Assembly (NCBI GenBank): GCA_030141605.1 | Contig: JAQGDQ010000113.1 | Coordinates: 126,001-190,000, forward strand | Reading direction: 5' to 3' | From: Tubiluchus corallicola | Taxonomy: Eukaryota; Priapulida; Priapulimorpha; Priapulimorphida; Tubiluchidae | Length of the DNA: 64,000 nt | Shown here: piece by piece, positions 37,891 through 54,749 of the stretch | Position numbering within the stretch: position 1 is the first letter of the stretch | Layout: each line of letters begins with the position of its first letter | Program-made: the position numbers and the translations under genes | Notes under the pieces: generated by a model | What the model was told of the DNA's origin: nothing | The model's input: the letters and a program-made list of their open reading frames with translations, nothing else | Database searches by the model: none

Positions 37891-40256
37891 TACACATATA
37901 ATATGACTAGTTTTGGGTTGGTGTTCATATATACTGGAGAAGAAAATGAAGTTATGCTTAAGATACTCACTCTTTTGAACGCCAGAGACAAACTAATCCG
38001 CTCGGTGATTAGTGGCTCATGTATGACCTGGAGAAAGTTCTTGGTGGGCCGCGTGGCCCGTAGAGTGAAACAGGAGTAGACTCCGGTGTCAGTTCTCCCT
38101 ACAGGATGTATAGCGCTCGAATCATTACATCAAACGCGTGCCTGTTCTAATGGAAGGCGAACATCTACAAAGCGTTCTTAGGTCTTAACCTAACGGTTGT
38201 CACATTACCGTCTAGGGCTTGAGTGAGCCAGCTACCCGGTAGCTGTTAGAGTGTGCCTCGTCCGTGTGGGCGGCCGGTGGGACACGTAGCAGCTGCACAG
38301 CGTTCTTAGGATCCTTAACCAATTGTTGCCTCGGCAAGGGACGTCGAGGGGTTGTTGCAGGGCTGTCGAGCCCCAAACAATGATTAAGGTGACCACATCT
38401 GACACCTGTGAGATCCGTCAAATTAGCATTCGCTGTGCTATGAAAAAGCTGTACTAGCCTAGAAATCAGGACTAAACCTTAAATCGTTGTTTTTTAATGG
38501 GAAATTGTATAAATCAGGTAGTATGAAACAATATGCGCTATTACGACACTTGCTATGACTGTATACTTTTTGCTGTTTTAAAACTAAAAGCTTGTTGTTT
38601 TGAACTTTATTGTCAGGTAAACTGGCAATTAATTAATGGACTTTAATTAATGTTATTTTGTTATTGTTGTATACTGATTTACATTAATTTGAGTCACTGA
38701 CAGAAAAATTGTAGTGGGTAGCTTAGGAATTAAACTCCGGGCCCTACAAAATTCCAGTCAGATGTGTTAATCATTTTAGCACCGACATATTGGTCGTGCA
38801 CCAAACATATAATTTTCGTTTTCATGACTTAATTAGCAAATTCACTATCAAAAACAAATTATCATATATTACAGCTTACCCTTTCTTTGTGCTAATTGAG
38901 CAAATACAGTCTATGATACGATTTCAAATCAATTTAAATTTAAAATTACAAGGGCTTAAACATATATGTAATACATAAATAACATCCAATTTCGAAAAAG
39001 AAAATTAATAAAATTTTGTTCACCGTAATTGCAATTTTGATACTGTAGACCAAAGCGTTCATTTCGCGCATACATAATTATGCAAAAGTCCCAATCTATA
39101 GAGTACTTTGACAGAAACTAGTTTCGCGACGACATTTTTACTTTGGAGCGATATCTTGTCTGTAGAGTGCAAAATATTTGCCTAGGGAAATACCTAAATT
39201 GAAAGTCACCAAATGATTGATTTTTAACACTTACTGTGACACCAAATGCACCATTAAATGGGTTATGTGAGCGTTTGTCTATTCTGAACTTTTGCAGTAG
39301 TTACCCTGACCCATGCCACCAGGACTGCGTGGAACCGTAGCAATCATGTTGCATTGTCCAGAGCATGGTTATGACTCTCACCAGATTACTTGTAATAACA
39401 CACGAAAAGTATTCCAATTAGTAAGTATAGTAAGTATTTGCGGCGCCAGGGGCAAAAAACTTCTGGCGCCTTACCTTTTTAGTTACGCTATCGCACCTAC
39501 CTTTTTAATATTTGGATCATTTGTTTCGTGGATGAAGCCACGTCCCTGAACCCACTATTCTATTTAGACATGATTGGGATAAACGAATATATTCTAAGAA
39601 TCGCCTTGAATATGCAGTATTTAAGCAGAATAACTCTTTTCTATATGTTGGTCTAGGAAAGTTGCTCGTAACATGACAGTCGTTAGACATTCCGCTCCAG
39701 CAATAAAACAGGGATTACGAAACATACAGAGAACTAGAGATTTTCCCAATAAAACAAACGCCACCGTTTCTCCCAAAAATATTGAATTGAATTGAATTTA
39801 TCTGCTAGGCCACGCACTGCCCTACACGCGCCATTAATTAACAATATTATCCTTTTTCCTAAGCTGTACGTAGTAATTAAATCAGCTACGATGATCTTTT
39901 ACTAGGCAACTTTGCTGTAGTTTGAAAACTTTTGTTAGTTGCTAATGTCGGATTAGTAACAAATGAACTAGAAAAAAATTGCTCCCTCTCACCCGTGCCC
40001 ACCTGTTGTCTTCCGCCCCCCCTCTTGCTTCGCCTCTGATTCCAATATGTTATTAAATTATTAAGTTGCTACTTGTCCGTATAAAACCGTATGCTGTATT
40101 TTTTGCATGATGTTTCCACCAACAAGTCTTTTATAAAAGTTGTGTCGTTCTCGTTGATTTGAAAAAGCAGTAGTGGTTTGGCATTAACCTTCAGCTCACC
40201 ATGCCGCCAAATGAAGAAGAGGGAATTGCTAACAAATATCATACAGTCGTTACATA

Positions 40257-40469
40257 CGGCGTGTTCACATTAAAGAGTAGACGCACAAGTTTTTGCGCAA
40301 GTTTTCTCTGAGAGTAAACACGCAAGTGTGAGCGTCTTGACAAATTCTCTCGCAAGTTTTTGCGCAAGTTAACTGTCAGCAACTCTTGGAGTGTTTGCAG
40401 TAACTTACGAACGAACTTCACACGTGCAAGTTTACTCTCAGAGAGAAATCTCTAGTCTGAACGCGCAGA
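40257..40469. mobile_element. MITE-like element with long subterminal inverted repeats
   Basis: The left end GGCGTGTTCACATTAAAGAG and the right end, which reads TGCGCGTTCAGACTAGAG in reverse complement, are inverted repeats. A second inverted pair (TTCTCTGAGAGTAAAC against TTCTCTCTGAGAGTAAAC) lies inside each. Between them TTTTTGCGCAAGTT occurs twice. It encodes no protein. The target duplication could not be fixed. Confidence 0.55.
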
Positions 40470-40829
40470 TATTTTGAAAAAGACCTGCTCCGACCACATG
40501 AAATTCTTGTTTAGATCTCGCTATACAAATGATTTATGATAAGGTTGTGACAAATTTACGTATATAATGTCGAGGGACTATTGAAGGAGTTTCAAAGAAA
40601 TTCTGTCCAGGAAAAATAATGTGTCGAAGGAATGATGAAAATTATTTCTCATCTTCACTTTAGTAAAACGTGTGAAAATTTGGGAAAACTACATGATAAT
40701 CTTGATAGGCGAACATGGGATTGCTTTGCATTGCTGTTTTGATGTTGGGACAAACTTTACAAAAACATTGAATACATTTTGCAATGTTTTTGAACTTTGT
40801 TTACATGAAAATACAATACCAGTTGAAAA

Positions 40830-40845
40830 TTTATTTGCCTTTATT
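40830..40845 (-). terminator. Poly(A) signals of ShKT gene 2
   Basis: Two minus-strand AATAAA hexamers (40830-40835 and 40840-40845) lie about 150 bp beyond the TAG at 40991-40993. Confidence 0.6.
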
Positions 40846-40990
40846 TAGTGGTAGCTCGTTATTGTAACCAAAATTAGTACACATATAAACTCTTGGTGTC
40901 AAAACTCAAGACATTACATTGTATAAGAAGTCTTGTGTGGTACAAACTTTCAATAGCAATGCTAAAGTTTAATAAGATGTTCTTATGTTG

Positions 40991-46602
<5,612 letters not shown>

Positions 46603-47440
46603 GATCTTTGTCTTGTATCTTCGCTTCTTGTGAGTATTATCGTTTGTTTAGAGTCCAATCCAAACCAAAAACAGAAAATCATAAGCTAACGCAGTTAACT
46701 GCTATTTTCTGTCGCTTATTTAGACTGCTATTACGCATTTGCTACAAATTCCTATTTAGTTTACCTATTTAATTAAAACTGCAAATAATTATTGGTGAAT
46801 CTCGATTTCGATTTTGTTTATAACCTCAGTTTCTATGGTTAGCGTTTATAAATAGATAATAATCTATATAGATAGTATATAGTATACATGATATAGGTGA
46901 TATACATGATAGTATATATGATAGACAACATACATAGATAATAATTAACATCATAAATTTTTATCATAAATCCTGTCATAAAAATCATTAGTCTATCATT
47001 TTATCACAAGCCTATCATAAAAGTCTACCACAATCATTTAGCTGCAGCTGCAGCAAGATATTTCATTTTCATGATGACTGCACTATCTATGTATTTTCTA
47101 CATTGATTTCACTGTGACATAATTCTTACCTTAGTGTTTTTCGTTCGATAGATAAGAAAATTTCAAACGCACCGAAAAGTTGCATGAATTTGTGACTCTT
47201 CCCCTATCTATACGGTGTCACAAAGCTGAACATTGTAAGGCTATTGACATCCATAGAGTTCTGCCTCCAGGTGAGATATAATTCATGACTGGTGTCACGG
47301 CGGTTTTTGAACTTGAAGCGAAAGTGAAAACAGTGAAAATGGCATGAGCATGAAATCTCTTGTTGTGAGGATTGTGGCCTGAATGATTAAACTGATGTGA
47401 ATCATCAATCTCGTAACTGACAAGCTGACCAACTGTCTGT
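46603..47440. other. Spacer upstream of ShKT gene 2
   Basis: AT-rich sequence without a gene. It contains a TATAGATAGTATA-rich patch (46860-46950) and a possible minus-strand leader-exon donor (GTAAGAAT near 47128). A CA/CG-rich dinucleotide tract follows at about 47440-47490. Confidence 0.4.
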
Positions 47441-47723
47441 CACACACACACACGCACGCACGCGCGGATGCACGCACACACACATACACAGTAGTTGTAG
47501 TAGTAATTTATTGACAAAGATTATCTTGTTACACGGTGTGAGACATATTGCTAGTAAAATAACAACATCCATCTTATGTTCATAACAAACAAGTCGTTTA
47601 ACACTACCACAGAACAAAAATAAAACAAATCACACTCAAACACAATAAAAAAGTTAGTATGACAGACTAAAAATGTACAAATGTGCTAATGTGTTAACAG
47701 TAGCTGGAAAAACATGACAGACG

Positions 47724-48571
47724 TTACTGTCTATTTAACGCCTTTGCCACAGAAAGACAATTATTGTACATAGCGGCAAGCACTTTGGGTGGAGTCGAGT
47801 CCACAAAGGCATCTAACGAACTAAAATCTGCTTCATCATCAGTTCTTAGATCAGTAGTGTAGTTACAATGGCACACGATGTGTTCTTCGTCTTGCACAAG
47901 ACCACAAATGCATAGACGTTGGTGGCGGGGGATTCTTGCCCAGCGTCCTGTTTCGACTCGCAGATAATGAGCTCCCAAACGCAGTCCGGTTACGGCTATT
48001 CTTTCGTGTTCGGACACATCATGTGTCTGATAAATACGATGAGTGGTTAGCGACGGGTTCATGGCTAAATAGGTATTTCTCCAGGTTGATATCGAGGAAC
48101 GAATAACCTATCAGTTTTAGGATTTCTGTGTACTGAGTATAGAAACAGGGAGATAGCTTCCCGTGGGTGTATTATTAAGAACAGCAAGAACAACTAACGC
48201 TTTCTGTAACGGGCTTCCTATATAAAAATCAGATGTTCGTTACCTGTTTATGAAATTCCGTTGCCGTGCCTGAATCTCAACTTTGCACGAAGTAATATCA
48301 CTCTCAATATGAACTATGTCAGTACAAGTCTGTTGGCGCACGCCTAGCATTTCTTTCAAAGTCTGTAAAGTAGACTGAGAAACATATGATAGGTATTTGT
48401 CCACCGGGTTTCGCATCCATAGAGAATAGCGCTTTTCATAGCACTTTGCTTGACAGGTCTTTTTACAACATAAGGCGCATCTGCGTTTTTGGCTAAAAAT
48501 GACGAGGACTTACGAATACGTGATTCAAAAACACGGTGTCCCTCATCTTTTCGACACGTGAATTGCGGCAC
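47724..48571 (-). mobile_element. Relic of a non-LTR retrotransposon (RT C-terminal part)
   Basis: Minus strand: an upstream frame (48571-48356) reads FLAKNADAPYVVKRPV and SAILYGCET, and after frame breaks a second frame (48062-47724) reads GLRLGAHYLRVETGRWARIP followed by RLCICG and DEEHIVCHC. This is the C-terminal RT region plus the cysteine/histidine tail of LINE-type polyproteins in invertebrates. The breaks between the two frames show it is dead. The adjoining sequence toward 47490 may be its 3' UTR. Confidence 0.75.
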
Positions 48572-48789
48572 CGATGATGACGGTGCTTACGACGCTGACT
48601 ATGATAATGACAATAATTACGATACTGAAGACGTCGGCCACATTAAAGTGGTTCTAGGTACACCAGGAGTAGGCTGTCGGTCTCGAGAATGTTGTCTTTT
48701 TTTTCTGTATGACGACATTAATCCACGAGATTACACTTTTATATGTAGCTGATGTGCCCGTTAAAACTCTTCAAGAAATTCGTCTTTAT

Positions 48790-48965
48790 ATTTAAAGCAA
48801 AACTGGATCCAATCTTAAACTGTAGGTCAAAGCATTCTACTCTTTAAAACATTGAAAGAAAACATACTATTTTTACAAAAATGACTTACGTGAAAGAATT
48901 ATTACCACACAACACGATTTCGCGTTTGCGCCACTAGTTCTTCGCCGTTACTTGCATTTTGCCTC
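48790..48965. repeat. Dispersed repeat, copy related to 15160-15310
   Basis: About 170 bp shares many words with 15160-15310 in the same order: ATATTTAAA, GGATCCAAT/AGATCCAAT, AACATACTATTTT, GAATTATTACCA, CTAGTTCTT. Both copies are in non-coding DNA 33 kb apart. Confidence 0.65.
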
Positions 48966-49117
48966 AATAGAAAATATAGTAAACATATTTCTTTGAAGAG
49001 TAAAATTTTTAATAAAATGTATACAAAAATGACTATTAATTTATAGTAACTTTCTTCTTTTACAAACATAATCTTGCTAAATTAGAAACGACAGCTATAA
49101 CAATTAGTTGTATAAAT

Positions 49118-49123
49118 TTTATT
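49118..49123 (-). terminator. Poly(A) signal of the P4HA-like gene
   Basis: A minus-strand AATAAA about 125 bp beyond the TAA at 49246-49248 of the prolyl 4-hydroxylase frame. Confidence 0.55.
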
Positions 49124-49245
49124 TCACACAAAAGCACTATTTATAAGCAACACACACAAAAATGCAAAACTACCGTGACAATTACCCATTATCACAAACC
49201 AAGCATTTTTTGACTTAATAAGCCTCACTAGAATTACTGTAAACA

Positions 49246-49316
49246 TTACAAAAGTCGGTTTAGTAGGCAGGGTCTTGTGAAGGTTTGTGCGAGTTCATGT
49301 ATCCAAACGTTAGCAA
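49246..49316 (-). CDS. P4HA last exon
   Basis: This encodes VWIHELAQTFTRPC, the family's conserved 'KW.HE.GQEF.RPC' end, then LLNRLL and TAA. The acceptor is GTTTTTCAG, entering in phase 1. There is no KDEL-type ER-retention signal, as usual for alpha subunits. Confidence 0.85.
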
Positions 49317-52300
49317 CTGAAAAACACAAAAAATAACACAAAATCGATAACAGTACATGAATTTAACAAATCATTGTTAGTTACCCAAGATTTAGCTGTC
49401 TAAGTAAAGTTAGTTTAAACATAGTTTATTTGGTTCAGAGTAGACAGTTTTTAAAACTTACACATTAATCATCACCGTGCAAGTGTATGTACAGGTAGCA
49501 GTGCTACTAAAATAAAGTAATTATTATATATATATATATTCCTTTCAACAGTAAAACTATATATATATATAGTGCTTTTAATGTAATTTTGAATGCAATC
49601 ACAATTTTCACAGTTAACATCTACATTAAACAACCACAAAGATACAATGACAGCAGTTCGCTATTACTATATTGTAATATGTTGATATTTAATGGCAATA
49701 ATATGTAATTTAATTGACCGAACATAGCATCTCCGGCTTGATAATAACGAAGGCATTCAAGGAAGAAATGTTCGTGCCATAAGTTTAATATAAGGCGGTG
49801 TTTTTATACACTTCGGCTAAACTAAAACCGCAATTCAGCAGTCAGCAGCAGTCCCTACACACCAGCTCATTAATCACTATCAAAGGTATCACTCTAAGAT
49901 GAGCCACTGAACCAGCAGAGGTATCTTTGTCACCTTCAGATGCAATATACATCCTTCGTTAACGTTGCCAGAATCAGTACGGCGCCAAAAGAGTGATTTC
50001 TGAACTAAAGCAATCGCGGATTATTTCACTGACCAGCCTCAGTGTAGGGTAACTTCGGTGATGTAGCACACTCCCGTGACCACTCGGCCATATATTCCCA
50101 CTTCAACTATTGCATTGTTAGATTAAATGTAGTATTTCTTCAATCACATAATTCAAATCACATAATGCAATGCATTGTATAAATGAGTGCCTATCTATCA
50201 AAATAATATATCATGATATGTAAAACTATTCAGTTATAAAGTTGCATTGTTCACAAAGATACAGTAAAGTCAGTATTTCAGTTGAAGAAGAGAAGTACTA
50301 TATAGCACAGAAGTGGCTTCTAATTAGGTGCCACATGTACAATATTATTTTGTCAGGATTTAACACAGGATCTAATGCCGAAGTTTTGTGAAAATTCAGA
50401 AATACCCCCATTTAGTGCCTAAAAGCACTTAACAGCCGGCGTGCTCTGTTAGTTAACACAGGATCTATAATTGCCGAAGTTTTGTGAAAAATCAAAAATT
50501 ACCCCATTTAGTGCCTAAAAGCACTGGACAGCCGGCGTGCTCTGTCAGTTCATGACTAGTCCCATTTCGATGAAGCGTGTACCAGAAAGCGGCGCTACCT
50601 TTTCGAGCAGGTACCAAAATTTGAGGCGCCACGAATGACGTTCCTCCCCCACTTTTTACATCAGATAACTGAAAAACGAAAATAATACATATGATGCGTT
50701 AGCGTTTAACACTCAACGTTTATTTTATTTTACTTTATTTTATTCTACTTATTTATTTGATTCATATGAAATAGTAAAATATAAAGCACTATAATAAAAC
50801 ATGTTTACGAAATGTATACAAATACAATGTATTTACAAGTGTTGTAAAGACGCGGAGGTGTACTACTTACACGTGTCTATAACGTACAAAAGTTTATGTA
50901 AGTTAACTTTATTTGAGCGGCTTTTAAATAACCTAATATTTTGTGCAGGGGTGCACCGTCAACATATCCAGGCAAGATAAGATAAAGATAAGATAAGGTA
51001 ATCTTTGTTTTGTTTAACATTTTATGAATGAGTTTATCTATTTTGTAAAAAGTACGCTGACAGTAACACGAAAACTACATCTGCGACCGATATTGATGCT
51101 AGTGTCCAAACTTTATCGACTGAAAACACTCGTGCTCTTGATTGGTTTTCCATTAACCACACCAATTTTTGACCAATTTCATCTGTTTCACGCAAGTAGC
51201 CATTGTAACCAAGATCTCGTTGCAACCAGAAGCGTCTATCAAACTATTCGGAGTGAAGTTTGATAGCGATTTAAATTTTACTGAGCACTTAAAAGACATC
51301 TCTAAAAAGCGACTAACAACAAACGACTAAAAAGCGACTGTCAGACATCTTAAGCGCAGAAGTAAAGCTCGCAATATTCCGGTGCTTTATTCTTGGCTAG
51401 TTTTTGTATTGCAACTTCGTTTGGCATACTTGTGGCCATAAAATGTTAACAAACTTGAAGAAATTCAGTACCGAGCACTTAACCGAGTATTTAAGGCAAT
51501 AAACGGCCAATCACCAAATTACATACAAAAGTTATTTCAGCTAAATCAAAATGTGTGCAGTTTTCGTGACAATACAAAGAATATGGTTCAGCGAGTTCGA
51601 ACAATGAAATATGGTCTGAACTGATTCAATTACTAGGGGGCAAAGTTGGGGAATACCATTTATTCGTCGGTGACATAAGCTCTTGCAACTCGTAGTTGCG
51701 TGTTTTTAAAATCGACGAGAAATAAATGTTTACCTTATCATATCTTCCAGAATAAAGCTGGATTCCAGACTAGCGAGCAATGATGTACAATAGGCCTTTT
51801 GTAAACTATGAACAATTTTAGCAAAATACCTTTACCATCAGTAGTAAACATTCTAACAACATATATGTAATTCTTTTGGCTACCTCAATGCATTAGTTTG
51901 TCCAATTCTGGTCGTGAAAAATCATGTTTTATTATAACGTTGTTATAACTCAGTGTTGTATTTACAAATGTGTTGTTCATTGCACTTTATTTTATGTCAT
52001 ACTAACACATGATGTTTACGATTTTTAGTTTTAGTAGGCGATCAAATCACATGCATAATTTTACGTGAAATGCGTGAAAATGTTTTACGTTTAAAGCAGC
52101 GGGGCTTTAAGCAAAACTAATTATTTTCTTTACTATTGTGCATAATCCAAATAAGCAATACGAATAATTAAATATTGGCTTCTGTTAAACTTGGTTGCTT
52201 TTGACGATTAAGATTTGTAACGTGTAACTGAAAAAAATTACTTTTATTTTTGTAACTTTTGAACAGAAGCAATCTTCTTTAATAGTTAACTGTAATGGTC

Positions 52301-54672
52301 TTTAGTCAATGTTGCAATGTATAAATTCAGTTACCTGAATAGAAAGTCAACTTATAATAAGCTTCCATAGGACTTTTTTAAATCAATAACTGGGCTTTCG
52401 AACTGTTATCACAGGTTATTGTTTATATTAGATTTACTTTGAGACAAAACTTATATTAGTCATTACAGACAATGAATGTACAGTAGTCACTATGAGACAA
52501 TATATTTACAGTAGTAACTATGAGACAATGATTTCACAACATTCACTACAGAACAATTCACAAGTTTGCAGTATTCACTGCGAGACACTTAATGAGTTAT
52601 ACTGCTCACTACGAAACAATGAATTATGAATTTACAGTGTTTATAATGCGATACTTACGTAAAACATAAATGTAGCGATACGATTGTTCCATCGGTTGTA
52701 CGAATACTCGAATTGTTTAGATTCTTCTAACTCCTCTTCAGTCTATTTCAAAAAAGCAAAACAGGCATGTTAATGGAAAATAGAAGAGAAACGTTTTTCG
52801 CGAATATTGTCGATCTACTAAATGGGCGCCGGTAGGCGGACTCACTGATGCACCTGCGTCCACAGAATTTCTTAAGATTTTTTCATGGCTAAATAAAGTT
52901 TTTAGCAGTAAACCAAGACACACACCAACCCCTTGTTTGTTTGCGAATTCCCCGAACAGTCAGCTGATTTGGATAGTGAAGTTATGTCTGTCACTTACAT
53001 ATTGTCGATCTCTTATCGATTTCGGTTGTCTAGTTTTTAGTTAACTGTAACTGCACTTCTGCATTAGGGGGTGAGCCCAAAGGGCCTGGACCCCTTTTCA
53101 CGGTAGTAGTGAAATTATGAGTCACGAGTTTGAGGTAAACTTGCCTGAGGAAATAGCTTCCAGCAATCGCAAAATGGTCTATAATGCAGTAAATTGCATT
53201 TAGCTGTGTCCAGTGGGAAAAATTAGCACGCAAACATATTAAATTTTGTATGGACAGTGGGTGGGCTGTAAACTTAACAATCTCAAATCGGTTTTGTGTT
53301 TGACTATCCATATTTTGCTGGATTGATAATCTTGACACTAAATAAATTAAGCTTAAGTAATAGGTCATTCGCAGCAGTGTATTACGAACTTGCTTTTAAG
53401 ATATATGACTACTACTATGAATACAATGAATATTACCTAGGTAAATGAAGGTAAAATATATTTATTAAGGCAGAATTTTTCACGTTTGAAGAAGTCTATG
53501 TACCAGAATTTAGATATCATTTGAGGCTTCCAAAATGTCCTTAAATACAGGAAAATGCCCCCCGACACCCCCTAGCTGCTTGTACGTCCAATTTTTTAAC
53601 CTCTAGCGGCGCCCATGGTCTACTATTACAATTTATTTTAATACAGCAAAGTGTAGAATCAAACATTAATCGCAAATGCTAAGCCAAGTCTAAAGCCATG
53701 TCAAGACATCAAGTAAAATAAAACAAATTTAATAAACAAACTTGTTTCCATGAATTGATGCATTTCATGTTTTTGGAAAATCTTTTATAATCATGACATA
53801 AAAACTAGGAAGAAACACTTGATTTACTCGTGATTTACTTTACAGTTTTTAATCATTGCAATATTGCTTTTTTAATTTTCAAAATAAAAGTCAATACGTT
53901 TCATATTAATGAGTGTAAATTTCAGTTAAGGTTTTGATGAAGTTATGCCTCATCATTTTAGGTGCAAGTAAGTCAACATTAGCAGCAGTTACCAATGTTT
54001 TCTCTTCTGGTGCGCTTTAAGTAATCATAAACGTGTATTGCTTGGGAAAGCAACAGAAAGTGTCCTTGGTTTCTTTCAAAATCAGTTCTTTACAGTCCAC
54101 AAGCACACACAATGAGCTTTTCTAAAAGCATTCTTCTTACCGTAAGTACAATAAATATAAATATAAAGTACATATTTATACTGCTTATAGGTAGGGGTAG
54201 CTTTATTTTCTGAATATTAACGCAATATTTGTTTTAATTTAGAAAATGACCAAGAACTGGTTTTCACATAAGCTATCATAAGTAATAACGAAAAGTTTGG
54301 TTTTCTTGTTGCGATTATAATTAGCCAAGACCATTGAAGCCATGCTTTGCAATGCAGCTAGATTAGAACCATAACCAAGACTATTAAGCTGATACTGCCC
54401 GACATTAACTCTTAAAAAACTAACATTTGGTTGATCGAAGTGAGGTTCATAGTGTCCGCCGATCCCATAGTTGCATAACTGAACACTTTCAGCAGAATCC
54501 ATATTAAGTCCTGTTACCATACCAATTCTATCTCGAAGCTTGACGGACAAAGCTTTCTTTTCCACATTTTCATAATCTATCCAAGCGCTACACGAATAGA
54601 AAAACAAGAAGTATTTATGAGCTATTATTCTAGAGTGAATCGGCAGGACAGGGGGAGAGAGAAAGGAGAGAG

Positions 54673-54749
<77 letters not shown>

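Larger units (their letters stand above)
35537..40829. other. Spacer between the two ShKT genes
   Basis: No ShKT exon or other coding exon was found in this 5.3-kb stretch. It contains a pyrimidine-rich block ending in AATAAAC (about 35860-36165) that resembles a retroelement 3' tail, a GC-richer block at about 37200-38430, a (TTGAA)n-like tail near 39782-39800, and a TIR element at 40257-40469. A candidate 5' leader exon for ShKT gene 1 (donor GTAAGT near 36920) is only weakly supported. Confidence 0.45.

Noticed and set aside
38212-38421. Minus-strand 69-residue frame in GC-rich DNA
   Set aside because: The proline-rich composition reflects the local GC content; no family resemblance.
39313-39549. 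Plus-strand 78-residue frame
   Set aside because: No recognised motif, no splice sites and a late hydrophobic stretch only; treated as chance.
53030-53368. Minus-strand 112-residue frame containing GPGPLGSPP
   Set aside because: No domain, no splice sites in phase with the P4HA exons on either side; it lies in a P4HA intron and looks like a repeat fragment.
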